A stretch of DNA of 42,991 nucleotides from the NCBI GenBank assembly GCA_039933315.1, contig JBDTOI010000015.1, positions 1 through 42,991 on the forward strand, in the 5' to 3' direction. Both the position numbers and the translations under genes were made by a program. Below, in pieces: positions 24,722 through 32,432 of the stretch. The stretch is from DASXRU01 sp039933315. GTDB taxonomy: Bacteria; Acidobacteriota; Blastocatellia; Pyrinomonadales; Pyrinomonadaceae. The notes under the pieces were generated by a model, which was not told the DNA's origin, ran no database searches, and saw only the letters and a list, made by a program, of their open reading frames with translations. How positions within the stretch are numbered: position 1 is the stretch's first letter; each line of letters starts with the position of its first letter.

Positions 24722-25495
24722 GTGGACGACGCACTTAAGGGAAAAATCGTACTGGTCACCGGCGCGACTTCCGGAATCGGACGGGCCACGGCACTCCGAT
24801 TCTCCCAAGCCGGCGCCCGCGTGGCCATCGTGGGCAGGAACCTCGCAGCTTTGCAGGAAGTAACTGAAACAATCACAACCGCAGGCGGTGAGGTGTTTGC
24901 CAGTTATGCCGATCTGGCGGTTGAAGGCGAAGCTGAACGTGTCGTCGAGGCCTCCGCGGAACGGTTCGGTGGTCTGGATGTGCTGGTCAACGCTGCGGGA
25001 ATAATTAAGTCGGGCAGCATCGAAACTACTTCGCTGGCCGACTGGGACAGCATGATGAATATCAATGTCCGCTCAGTCTTTCAGCAAATGAATCTGGCCG
25101 TACCTTATTTGGCAAAGAGCCGTGGCAACATAGTCAATCTTTCGAGTGTTGCCGGGCTCAGATCATTTCCCGGAGTACTGGCCTATTGCGTTTCAAAGGC
25201 GGCCGTTGATCAGCTGACACGTTGTGCTGCGCTCGAACTTGCTCCCAAAGGGATTCGCGTGAACGCAGTGAACCCCGGCGTAGTAGTTACTGAGATCCAT
25301 CGCCGCGGCGGTATGAGCGCAGCCGATTACACTGCGTTTCTTGAGCACTCCAAAACAACCCACCCGTTGGGACGTGTAGGTGACGCAAACGAAGTCGCGG
25401 AACTGATTCTATTCCTGGCATCGGATCGGGCCGGGTGGATCACCGGCGCAACCTATTCGATTGACGGCGGCCGGGCCTTAACCTGCGCGCGCTGA
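24722..25495 (+). CDS. Short-chain dehydrogenase/reductase (SDR)
   Basis: 257 residues from a GTG with AGGAAGG upstream. It is a classical SDR: cofactor motif TGATSGIGR (14-22), NAAG at about 90, catalytic Ser in NLSSVAG, and YCVSK with Tyr and Lys. The C-terminal WITGATYSIDGG matches FabG-like enzymes. R38 in IVGRN after strand 2 suggests NADPH. The substrate could be a 3-oxoacyl-ACP, sugar or alcohol; context does not decide. The next gene follows 115 bases later. Confidence 0.92.
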   Translation: MDDALKGKIVLVTGATSGIGRATALRFSQAGARVAIVGRNLAALQEVTETITTAGGEVFASYADLAVEGEAERVVEASAERFGGLDVLVNAAGIIKSGSIETTSLADWDSMMNINVRSVFQQMNLAVPYLAKSRGNIVNLSSVAGLRSFPGVLAYCVSKAAVDQLTRCAALELAPKGIRVNAVNPGVVVTEIHRRGGMSAADYTAFLEHSKTTHPLGRVGDANEVAELILFLASDRAGWITGATYSIDGGRALTCAR

Positions 25496-25610
25496 GGAAT
25501 CGACAGATGCATTTCCATCTCCGGCGAAGCGAACCCACCGATGCTGGTATCGATTATGCTTGTGGGGATCAACCCGCTTTCGTTAGTCTGACGCGCAGGT
25601 TCTCCAGCTG

Positions 25611-26768
25611 ATGATTAATAATCCTTACGTACAGAATGCACCTCCTACGCGGCGGCCCGGCACTCCGGGTCGCAGAAGTGCGATGAAAGTTGTGCTGGCC
25701 ATGTTTGCCTGCATGACCGCCGCGTTACTGGGGTTGCTGCTACTGCTTCTGATCGGGGTGGAAACGGGTCCGGCTGGACTTATCGTGGGCATGTTAGTCG
25801 CGACGCTGCCCGTCCCCTTTTACGTAATGCTCATCCTGTGGATTGACCGTTATGAGAGCGAGCCTATGTGGATGCTGGCCACAGCTTTCTTTTGGGGCGC
25901 GCTGGTGGCGGTATTCATTGCCTTCATTCTGAACACGGCCGGCGGAATCTTTGTCACGATTGCGACCAACGATAAGAACGTTGGGGCAGCTTTTGCCGCC
26001 GTTATCTCCGCTCCCATTGTGGAGGAGACTGCCAAGGCCCTCATACTTTTCATTTTCTTCTTCTGGAAGAAGGACGAGTTTGATGGAATTCTTGACGGCA
26101 TCGTCTATGCCGGCATGGTGGGCCTGGGGTTTGCCATGACTGAGAACATTCAGTATTACGGCAAGGCAATGTTGGATGGTACCCTGGGTGGAACCATAAT
26201 CGTGCGTGGGACGCTCGCTCCTTTTTCTCACCCACTGTTTACCAGCATGACTGGAATCGGACTCGGCTGGGCGCGCCAGTCGAAAAGCAGCGCTATAAAA
26301 TTGATCGCGCCACTTGCCGGCTTCCTGCTGGCGATATTCCTGCACGCCGCGTGGAACGGTTCCGCCGTCATCTTCGGCGGGTTAGGCTTACTCATCACAT
26401 ATCTCATTCTTATGGTGCCCGTTCTGATCGCCACGTTGATGGTGGTTTATTTTGGCTGGCGCCGTGAGGGCAATGTGGTGCGCGAGCATTTGTACGCAGA
26501 TTATCAGCGCGGTATGGTCAGCCCGCAGGATTATGAGCGCCTCTGTAGTGTTCGCGGCCGCATGGGGTCCTCGATGAATGCGCTCACCTCTCGCGGATAT
26601 CGCGCCTGGCGGGACCGCATGCATTACAACCAGATAGCCAGCGAGCTCGCCTTTCATCGCAGTCGCACGGCCAGGGGAGTTGCCAGCGGCGAGCAACCGG
26701 CCCATGAAAGAGAAGCGGAGTACCTGCAAATGCTGCAAGATCTGAGCCGGCGACTGCAATCGCACTAG
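25611..26768 (+). CDS. PrsW-type intramembrane metalloprotease
   Basis: 385 residues with a proline-rich cytoplasmic N-terminus (1-25), eight or nine transmembrane helices (about 26-290) and a helical cytoplasmic tail. Family motifs are present: SAPIVEETAKALILF with the paired glutamates, FAMTENIQYYG, FSHPLFTSMTGIGLG with a metal-binding His, and LHAAWNGSA with another His. In B. subtilis PrsW cleaves the anti-sigma factor RsiW (site-1). No anti-sigma gene is beside it here, so the substrate is unknown. The ribosome site is weak. Confidence 0.9.
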   Translation: MINNPYVQNAPPTRRPGTPGRRSAMKVVLAMFACMTAALLGLLLLLLIGVETGPAGLIVGMLVATLPVPFYVMLILWIDRYESEPMWMLATAFFWGALVAVFIAFILNTAGGIFVTIATNDKNVGAAFAAVISAPIVEETAKALILFIFFFWKKDEFDGILDGIVYAGMVGLGFAMTENIQYYGKAMLDGTLGGTIIVRGTLAPFSHPLFTSMTGIGLGWARQSKSSAIKLIAPLAGFLLAIFLHAAWNGSAVIFGGLGLLITYLILMVPVLIATLMVVYFGWRREGNVVREHLYADYQRGMVSPQDYERLCSVRGRMGSSMNALTSRGYRAWRDRMHYNQIASELAFHRSRTARGVASGEQPAHEREAEYLQMLQDLSRRLQSH

Positions 26769-26855
26769 CCCAGTCTCAAGAATAAATCCTCGCGACTTTT
26801 GATCTTAATGCCTTATACTAATCGCTGATTCGCCAGCACAATTACTGGACTTGCC

Positions 26856-27632
26856 TTGAAGATTCAACTCTTACCCAGTTCGTTTGATGAAAAGGGACGC
26901 GCCACTCTGGAACAGCGTCTGACCTGTTTCCTCATTGACGATCGAGTGGCCGTGGATGCCGGCAGCATCGCCATTGCGCTCAGCAACGCGCAGCGCCGCA
27001 CTGTGCGCGACGTCATTGTCACGCATCCCCACATGGACCATATCGCCAGCTTGCCCATTTTTGTTGACGACCTGTTTGCCGAATTGGACCAGCCGATCCA
27101 TATTCACGCCACCCAGGAAGTTATCGATTCACTTGAGCGCGATGTGTTCAACGGCAGCGTTTACCCGCGCTTCTCCCAGCTGGAAAACAGCAAGGGACGC
27201 GTGATGGAGTATGTTCCGATTCGCCTGGGTGAAGAATTTGGTGTGGCCCACCTGCGGGTGACTGCGGTGAGGGTCAACCACATTGTTCCTACGGTAGGAT
27301 TGTTAGTCTCCGATGGAAAATCGACTGTAGCGTTTAGCTCTGATACCGCGGAAACCGATGAACTCTGGACCCTGATCAATCGCACGCCAAAGCTCGACGC
27401 TATTCTGATCGAGGCCTCTTTCCCGAATGCGATGCACCAGCTGGCGGCGGTGTCGAAACATTTAACTCCCGCTTCGCTCAGCCATGAGCTACAAAAACTG
27501 ACTCACAATGGCATGGATATTCTAGCGGTACACCTCAAAGCCGCTTTCCGCGAAGTTCTTTTAAAGGAACTGGCCGCCCTGAACATTCCCAAATTGCGCG
27601 CGATGGATCCCGGCCAGGTTTACGAGTGGTAA
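26856..27632 (+). CDS. Metallo-beta-lactamase-fold hydrolase
   Basis: 258 residues from a TTG start. The metal motif HPHMDHIASLPIF (HxHxDH) lies at about 57-69, followed by a later His in VNHIVPTVGLL and an Asp in FSSDTAETDEL. The arrangement resembles class II cyclic-nucleotide phosphodiesterases of the MBL fold. That makes cAMP or cGMP hydrolysis possible, but other phosphodiester substrates fit as well. No signal peptide is seen. It is the last gene of a plus-strand series of SDR, PrsW and MBL genes. Confidence 0.85.
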   Translation: MKIQLLPSSFDEKGRATLEQRLTCFLIDDRVAVDAGSIAIALSNAQRRTVRDVIVTHPHMDHIASLPIFVDDLFAELDQPIHIHATQEVIDSLERDVFNGSVYPRFSQLENSKGRVMEYVPIRLGEEFGVAHLRVTAVRVNHIVPTVGLLVSDGKSTVAFSSDTAETDELWTLINRTPKLDAILIEASFPNAMHQLAAVSKHLTPASLSHELQKLTHNGMDILAVHLKAAFREVLLKELAALNIPKLRAMDPGQVYEW

Positions 27633-27642
27633 ATGCTCCGGG

Positions 27643-27948
27643 TCAGAACCGGACTGCCTCAAATTCTTTCTCGTTGTGTTCCCCCGCAACGCCATCGAGC
27701 AATACGCGGCCACTGGGCAACAGCTCCGTCACCCGAAAAGTTCTGGTCGATGAATCCTGGCCCGGCATGAGCTCGGCGCGAAAGACTACCCGCATCCCCG
27801 GACGCGCCCAGACGTCGTGTTCTTTGGAACGGACTCGTGGCCCACGTTCTTTCCCGGCGCTCTTCTTTAATAATATAGCGCCGACTGTTCCCGCTGCGCC
27901 GGCAGCGATCGCCAGGCCACTAAGAAGATGTTTGGTGCGCTTCTTCAT
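27643..27948 (-). CDS. Small membrane-anchored protein
   Basis: 101 residues. Basic start MKKRTKHLL, one transmembrane helix (about 8-28), then a soluble beta-rich part (WARPGMRVVFRAEL, FRVTELLPSGRVLLDGV). The ATG overlaps the ferredoxin stop codon (TAATG), so translation is probably coupled. The family is not recognised; the soluble part might be an OB- or SH3-like small barrel. Confidence 0.65.
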   Translation of the reverse strand: MKKRTKHLLSGLAIAAGAAGTVGAILLKKSAGKERGPRVRSKEHDVWARPGMRVVFRAELMPGQDSSTRTFRVTELLPSGRVLLDGVAGEHNEKEFEAVRF

Positions 27949-28229
27949 TAACTTTGACAGAGCGGTTCCAGGCGCACGTTGATCGTCGGCAGTCCGCTAA
28001 AAGCTCTCTCCGCATTGATCTGCGTATAACTGGCCCATTCGCCGGGCAACTTGTCTTCAGCAAAGACTGCTTCGACAGGACACTCCGGCACACAGGCATC
28101 ACAGTCGATGCAGGTATCGGGATGGATCACGAGCATGTCATCATCCAGATGAAACGCCTCAACGGGACATACCAGCGCACAATCTGTGTAGCGACAGTTG
28201 ACGCATGGTTTCGCAACAATGTAAGTCAT
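27948..28229 (-). CDS. fdxA: FdxA-type 7Fe ferredoxin
   Basis: 93 residues from the ATG at 28229 (MTYIVAKPCVNCRYTDC), the family's normal start. A TTG three codons earlier lies only one base from GGAGG, and the chosen start ten bases away. Cysteines C9, C17 and C21P fit the 3Fe-4S half; CIDCDACVPECP gives the 4Fe-4S half. Such ferredoxins are low-potential electron carriers. The stop overlaps the start of a small membrane protein. Confidence 0.93.
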   Translation of the reverse strand: MTYIVAKPCVNCRYTDCALVCPVEAFHLDDDMLVIHPDTCIDCDACVPECPVEAVFAEDKLPGEWASYTQINAERAFSGLPTINVRLEPLCQS

Positions 28230-28300
28230 CCGAGGCAATCCTCCTCAACTCTGGTTACAATCAAGAATATATTACGCATGATTCTGTTCGAGACAAAACG

Positions 28301-28327
28301 GCAGAAGCCCGACCGTCAGGAAGGGCT
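28301..28327 (+). repeat. Dispersed GC-rich element, copy 3
   Basis: Same 27-base element as at 6916, with one difference (AAGGGCT for GAGGGCT at the end). It lies between the divergent ferredoxin and HprK-like genes. Confidence 0.75.
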
Positions 28328-28410
28328 CTGGAACATAGCGCTAACTGCCTGGTTTGACAACGTGCTGAATGTGAAATCTAATCTTTGATCAAGCCGCTCA
28401 GGAGACTGTC

Positions 28411-29265
28411 TTGCCGCCGGCAAAGTTACCCTATCTAAAATCCGCTGTTACGGACAAGGCGAACAGTTATCGTTGGGCCGGCGGTCTATCGATCAACGCC
28501 TACGGTGTCCGCGTTGGCATACGCACTAATTCGGCTAAAGCTCTGCAGGCAATTCCATCGTTTCTCCCATTGGGCTGGAAACCGGCTGCCTCGCTCGCGG
28601 TGGAGCGATTGTACTCCATCGTAATGGGCCGTGCCGGGGCCCATTCCTTCCACATCTTGTATGAAAATGAGGTTGAGATTGCGCGAGCGGAAGATCCCGG
28701 CATCCTCTTCGATCGCCTGGAGTCGAGCCTTCGTCTCTACGTCGCGGAAATGAGCACTCGCAGAGTCTTTGTTCACGCCGGCGTGGTGGCGGTGGCGAAC
28801 CGGGCCATCATCATGCCCGCCCGCAGTCTGGGCGGCAAAAGCTCCTTAACGGCGGAATTCATTCGCGCCGGAGCGGTCTATTACTCCGACGAGTATGCCG
28901 TGCTGGATTCACGCGGCCGGGTCCATCCGTACGCTAAGCCTATCTCGATCCGGGAAGGTGAAAACTACTCGCAAACGGATTATCCGGTGGAGAGCTTCGG
29001 GGGAGTCGCCGGCAAACATCCGTTGCCGGTGGGCCTCGTCATCCTGACCACGTATAAAAAAGGTGCCCGCTGGCGACCTGCCCAACTTTCCGCCGGGCAG
29101 GGTGTGCTGGCGATGCTGGATCATACTGTCTCGGCCCGCAGGAATCCGGATCGCGCGCTTGATACTTTGAGCGAAGTAGTGAAACAGGCGAAGGTGATAA
29201 AGGGTATGCGCGGCGAGGCCCAGGACGTTGTTAAGTCAGTGCTGGCCAGCCTGAAGAAATTGTAG
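28411..29265 (+). CDS. HprK-like P-loop kinase-family protein
   Basis: 284 residues from a TTG with AGGAG eight bases upstream. The N-terminal half (1-125) has no clear match. The C-terminal half looks like an HPr kinase-type P-loop domain: Walker A LGGKSSLTAEF (about 142-152), then YYSDEYAVLD with acidic residues after the next strand, and KPISIREG. HprK-related proteins in Acidobacteria are often linked to peptide maturation clusters, but no PqqD or substrate gene is present. No HPr or PTS gene is visible. Kinase activity and substrate are unknown. Confidence 0.75.
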   Translation: MPPAKLPYLKSAVTDKANSYRWAGGLSINAYGVRVGIRTNSAKALQAIPSFLPLGWKPAASLAVERLYSIVMGRAGAHSFHILYENEVEIARAEDPGILFDRLESSLRLYVAEMSTRRVFVHAGVVAVANRAIIMPARSLGGKSSLTAEFIRAGAVYYSDEYAVLDSRGRVHPYAKPISIREGENYSQTDYPVESFGGVAGKHPLPVGLVILTTYKKGARWRPAQLSAGQGVLAMLDHTVSARRNPDRALDTLSEVVKQAKVIKGMRGEAQDVVKSVLASLKKL

Positions 29266-29320
29266 AGGCAGTTCAGCCTCGCGTGGATATAGCACGTGCG
29301 CAGTGGGCCAGGGTTGTTGG

Positions 29321-29881
29321 TTATTCACCAGGTTTACGTTCCCAGGAATGCCTGGGCGCGCCCGAAGAAAAATCATAGAAAGCCAGATCGCTTCCCGTCA
29401 GCATCTTGGCCAGCAGAATAATTTGTCCCGTGTGCATGGAGAAATGCTCCACCACGTGAAAGATGGCTTCCAGCAAAGTGACGTCGGAGCCCTGAATCGT
29501 CCTTCGTTCCAGCAGAGTCGCCGGATCGAGTCGTCGCAGCACTTCATCGACATCAGCCAGCGTCTCCCGCAATTGTTTGATCAATTCATCCCTGGGGATC
29601 AGCGAGCGCTCAGCGAACTCCTGCGGGCGATCGCGAACGCTATTCGCGCCACCTACCCCGCTAACGATCCACTGCCGCGCGTTGCCGCTGAGATGCAGCA
29701 TTAGATTTCCGATGCTGTTCGACTCGTCGTGCGATCGCCACCAAACCTGCTCGTCGCTGACGATCTCCAACGAGCGTTCGATCTTGGGCCAATAGTCCGA
29801 CCCTAAGAGATCTCTGGCCTTCGCTAAAAAGGTTTCACCTACAACTTTGGTTTCGCCGGTTTTCTGGCTGGGGACGCTCAT
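29321..29881 (-). CDS. DinB family protein (DUF1572-like)
   Basis: 186 residues. The four-helix DinB/YfiT-like bundle is suggested by LMLHLSGNARQWI in helix 2 and HVVEHFSMHTGQIILLAKML in helix 4. The histidines probably bind a metal. Some members are thiol-dependent enzymes such as bacillithiol transferases, but no activity can be read here. GGAGG precedes the ATG and lies within the end of the upstream small gene, whose TAA overlaps the ATG. That shows translational coupling. Confidence 0.88.
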   Translation of the reverse strand: MSVPSQKTGETKVVGETFLAKARDLLGSDYWPKIERSLEIVSDEQVWWRSHDESNSIGNLMLHLSGNARQWIVSGVGGANSVRDRPQEFAERSLIPRDELIKQLRETLADVDEVLRRLDPATLLERRTIQGSDVTLLEAIFHVVEHFSMHTGQIILLAKMLTGSDLAFYDFSSGAPRHSWERKPGE

Positions 29882-30063
29882 TAATCTTCCTCCGCCGTTT
29901 CTGGCCGGCGCTTGTGTTTCGCTTTGCGCTCGGCGGGGCGGGCTTTCTCGTCCGGCTTGGCATGCGCCAGCGGGTGGCCTGGAGGAGCCAACGGTTTGCG
30001 AATTGAACTGAAGACGGGGCGGGCAGCAGTTTTTCTGGCTTGTTTGCGACGAGACGCTTTCAT
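29881..30063 (-). CDS. Small basic protein coupled to DinB
   Basis: 60 residues from the ATG at 30063 (MKASRRKQARKTAAR); a start 15 codons earlier is possible. It is very rich in K, R, P and A and appears disordered. Its last codons carry the ribosome site of the DinB gene, and its stop overlaps that start. No homologue is recognised; it could be a nucleic-acid-binding peptide or simply a leader that couples translation. Confidence 0.5.
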   Translation of the reverse strand: MKASRRKQARKTAARPVFSSIRKPLAPPGHPLAHAKPDEKARPAERKAKHKRRPETAEED

Positions 30064-30162
30064 TTCACTTGCTACCGGGAATGCCGGGCATGCTATCGCC
30101 CGCGGCAATCGCTGTCAACGATTTGACCGTTCAAGGCGCCATAATTCTTTTGCAGGAGATGG

Positions 30163-30372
30163 CTAGGCGGGATCGTTAATGAGTTTGGCAAGCGCCTGGG
30201 TTTCAGCCCGCCGCTTCTGTTGAAATTCACTAACCCAATTGGTGACCGTGTTCACCATTTCGCGCGCAGCCTGCTGCGCCGTCTCGCCGGCAGACTTAAC
30301 TTTGCCCGCGCTGGCTTTCGGGTTCTTGCGCTCTTCGCGCTTTACGATTCTGATGACTTTCTTCTCAGACAT
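30163..30372 (-). CDS. Small charged helical protein
   Basis: 69 residues, lysine-rich at the start (MSEKKVIRIVKREERKNPKA), then a probable long amphipathic helix (about 28-65, QQAAREMVNTVTNWVSEFQQ). No domain is recognised. The ribosome site is weak. It lies 100 bases before the small basic gene on the same strand, so it might share a transcript with DinB. Confidence 0.5.
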   Translation of the reverse strand: MSEKKVIRIVKREERKNPKASAGKVKSAGETAQQAAREMVNTVTNWVSEFQQKRRAETQALAKLINDPA

Positions 30373-30514
30373 GATGATTTGCTCTGTTCTTACCTACTCT
30401 TTGTTTACTGATTACTTACCCCACTGTAACGAAATCTGCGTTCAAAAGTTCCCGGTATGTTCGGTTTCAGTTCTCAGAACGGCTTCGCTGTGTATTCTTG
30501 CAAAAGCGATGCCA

Positions 30515-30651
30515 TGTCAGAACCGCCTGCGGTAGCGGGCGGGCAAACGATTTACGATTGCGGGGAAAAACCTAAATATCTCTAATCCGGATTCAGCAAT
30601 CCGCAACCCGCAATCAATAGGGCCCGCCCGCTACCGCAGGCGGTTCTGACA
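30515..30651. mobile_element. MITE-like element with perfect 30-bp inverted repeats
   Basis: Left end 30515-30544 (TGTCAGAACCGCCTGCGG and on) is the exact reverse complement of 30622-30651. The 77-base centre contains 7-base units: ACGATTT then ACGATTG on the left, and AATCCGG, ATTCAGC, AATCCGC, AACCCGC, AATCAAT on the right. These give an inner inverted repeat of 9 bases (30556-30564 with 30607-30615). There is no coding capacity and no obvious target duplication. Perfect arms suggest a recent origin or gene conversion. Confidence 0.7.
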
Positions 30652-30739
30652 GACCCTAAATATGCCTCACTGACTAGCGCGCAGTTTCAGGGGCAATTGG
30701 GCCACCCGGCGTGCATAAAACTTTTAACCCCGGCAGAGC

Positions 30740-31414
30740 CTACAGGGAAGTTAACCGGGCCTTATGCTCCATGTCCTTCATCCAGATTCGCTTCTGAGTC
30801 TTGTAAACAATCCCACACAATGCCAGAAGCGAAAACCCAGCCACGTACGGCAAGGCGTTCCTCATGGCGCGCGTTCCAAACAGAATCAGCAGAGTATTGA
30901 TTACCACCAGGGAGAGCCGAAACTCGGTCGGGCCCAGCTTCAAAAAGCTAATGTTGAATTCTTCAGTGGCTGCGAAGGTGAGGAATGCGTTAACCATGAA
31001 CCCGGCGTACACCGCCAGTATCAGCAGTAGATGATAACGCGAGGTCAGGGGCAGGATCAGGGCATAGCCAATGACCACGGAACAAAGAAAGACATAGTCC
31101 AGCAGGTGGTCCATGTAAAAGCCCCACTTGAACAGCCCTGTGTTGCGATATTTTCCCACCTTGCCGTCGAAGTAGTCGGTTAAGTATTGAAACGAAATCA
31201 TGAGCGAGACGGCCCACAGCCATTTGCTGTTAGTCGCTGCCAGGTAACTGAACCCCACAATTAGCCCCGACCAGAGAAGCGTAAGCATTGTCAGGTGCTG
31301 GGTCTCGAGCCACTGCGGTATTCGCGGCAGCACAATGCGGATCATTCGCCGCTCCATCGGCGACAGTAGTGAAGTGTTGGTTTTGCTGGCCCCGGCGAAT
31401 TCTTCTACTTGCAT
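30740..31414 (-). CDS. CDP-alcohol phosphatidyltransferase-like membrane protein
   Basis: 224 residues from the ATG at 31414 (MQVEEFAGASKTN) with AGAGG upstream; a 32-codon extension is unlikely. Six transmembrane helices follow a soluble start. The family motif is recognisable but altered: TDYFDGKVGKYRNTG ending in GFYMDHLLD keeps all four acidic residues, while the usual Ala-Arg after DGxx is Gly-Lys and the spacing to the next Gly is one longer. The enzyme would join a CDP-linked lipid to an alcohol, making a phospholipid head group. The substrate is unknown. Confidence 0.8.
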   Translation of the reverse strand: MQVEEFAGASKTNTSLLSPMERRMIRIVLPRIPQWLETQHLTMLTLLWSGLIVGFSYLAATNSKWLWAVSLMISFQYLTDYFDGKVGKYRNTGLFKWGFYMDHLLDYVFLCSVVIGYALILPLTSRYHLLLILAVYAGFMVNAFLTFAATEEFNISFLKLGPTEFRLSLVVINTLLILFGTRAMRNALPYVAGFSLLALCGIVYKTQKRIWMKDMEHKARLTSL

Positions 31415-31626
31415 GCTTAACCTCTTACCTGGGAATGGGCACGCTTGCCTATTACGGAACTGAGCAACCGCCAAGCCACGGAGAATCCGGCCTCCTTTGG
31501 CAAAACGCACGGGAAATGGAGGGATCCCTTCACGATACCCTTGCGGGAACTGAACGATTAATCCGACAGATGTCAGGAGGCGGGAAGGGTGACACTTTCC
31601 GTCTGGTTACAACGAAGCGTAAGCTG

Positions 31627-31893
31627 TCAAATGAAGACTACCGATTGGGAATTCGGAATATCGAACCGTTTGCGGCAGCTCTTGCAGGCGAGCATGTCGT
31701 CTATGCGCACCATGTAGTCGCGAGAGTTGGCAAACCGGGCGCGGTCCCGCTCATTGGCGCCCCGCGGCAACGCCTGCTTCTTAGTTCGGGTCAACCAACG
31801 TACTTCGTAATCGCCGCGCTGGCGGCAATGCGGACAACTGAACGAGGCCCGCTTCATTTCCTGTCGCTCGTTAAAGAAATCTTTTTCTTCCAT
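31627..31893 (-). CDS. Small zinc-binding protein
   Basis: 88 residues. CPHC (about 20-23) and CKSC (about 70-73) form one zinc-ribbon-like pair separated by a charged loop (RWLTRTKKQALPRGANERDR). The rest is basic. No named family is recognised. The ribosome site is weak. It sits between the phosphatidyltransferase and DUF971 genes on the same strand. Confidence 0.65.
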   Translation of the reverse strand: MEEKDFFNERQEMKRASFSCPHCRQRGDYEVRWLTRTKKQALPRGANERDRARFANSRDYMVRIDDMLACKSCRKRFDIPNSQSVVFI

Positions 31894-31920
31894 TGCTGCT
31901 CTGGCTTCCTATCTACTGTG

Positions 31921-31947
31921 AGCCCACCCTGACGGTCGGGGCTTCAG
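31921..31947 (-). repeat. Dispersed GC-rich element, copy 4 (diverged)
   Basis: On the minus strand it reads like the other copies with a few differences (GCTTCAGCCCCGACCGTCAG). It lies next to a heptad array, 23 bases after the DUF971 stop codon. Confidence 0.65.
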
Positions 31948-31951
31948 CTTT

Positions 31952-31979
31952 CTGCCGTCTGCCTACCGCCTACTGCCTT
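31952..31979. repeat. Heptad tandem array over the DUF971 stop codon
   Basis: Four 7-base units: CTGCCGT, CTGCCTA, CCGCCTA, CTGCCTT. On the minus strand they read as variants of GGCAGNN, the same word family as the array at the end of purD. The DUF971 stop (TAG, 31970-31972) lies in the third unit. Confidence 0.75.
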
Positions 31980-32308
31980 CTCGGCTCTGCTTCACATAAA
32001 TCGCGGAGATAGCGAAAGCTGTAAATGCCCGTTTCGTGGCCGTCGCTCCACTTGAAGTTTAAAGCGTAACGACCGACGATCGAAAGGTCCCTGATTTCGA
32101 CTTCTTCCGAAATCGTTTCCGGTCTCAGTGTGCGCTGGCCGGTCCACTCATTTACACATTGGGCACACGGACACGCGCGCCGGAGTGTCGCAGCCTGAAA
32201 GTGACAGACCCGTTCGTCCGCCCATGTAATCCGCAGGCCGGCATTCCCTTCCTGCATGATCTCACGCGGCTCAATCGCTATCCGCCCCTGAATCGCCACA
32301 TCACTCAT
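31970..32308 (-). CDS. DUF971/GBBH-like N-terminal domain protein
   Basis: 112 residues. The domain resembles the N-terminal part of gamma-butyrobetaine hydroxylase (DUF971): LRITWADERVCHF, then LRRACPCAQCVNEWTGQR, then YALNFKWSDGHETGIYSFRYL. The cysteines probably bind zinc. Stand-alone DUF971 proteins are often linked to iron-sulfur cluster assembly, for example fused to or near Mrp/ApbC, but no such gene is visible here. No clear ribosome site is seen. The last codons run into a heptad array. Confidence 0.88.
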   Translation of the reverse strand: MSDVAIQGRIAIEPREIMQEGNAGLRITWADERVCHFQAATLRRACPCAQCVNEWTGQRTLRPETISEEVEIRDLSIVGRYALNFKWSDGHETGIYSFRYLRDLCEAEPRRQ

Positions 32309-32317
32309 AAGAACGAG

Positions 32318-32396
32318 AGGTCAGACGTCGGAGGTCAGCAAAGGCAACACAGCGTGCTCCCTCTGACCTCTGACTTCTGATCTCTGACCTCTTCCT
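32318..32396. repeat. Heptad palindrome between ytxJ and DUF971
   Basis: Left arm has AGGTCAG, ACGTCGG, AGGTCAG (32318-32338). Right arm has TCTGACC, TCTGACT, TCTGATC, TCTGACC (32362-32389). The arms are inverse in sense (AGGTCAG against CTGACCT). The array lies just downstream of ytxJ and the dispersed element, and upstream of the DUF971 start. Confidence 0.8.
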
Positions 32397-32400
32397 TAAA

Positions 32401-32432
32401 CCCTCCCTGACGGTCGGGCTTCTGCTTGGGCT
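32401..32432 (-). repeat. Dispersed GC-rich element, copy 5
   Basis: 32 bases identical to 12792-12823 inside nrdJ and in the same orientation relative to its gene. Its first two bases on the minus strand are the last two of the ytxJ stop codon, so the element begins exactly at the end of the gene. Confidence 0.8.

Noticed and set aside
30515..30651. CRISPR or insertion sequence
   Set aside because: Only two inverse repeats and no spacers, transposase or direct repeats, so a MITE-like element is the better reading.
31288..31932. 214-codon plus-strand frame
   Set aside because: It is antisense to the zinc-binding and phosphatidyltransferase genes and has no domain.
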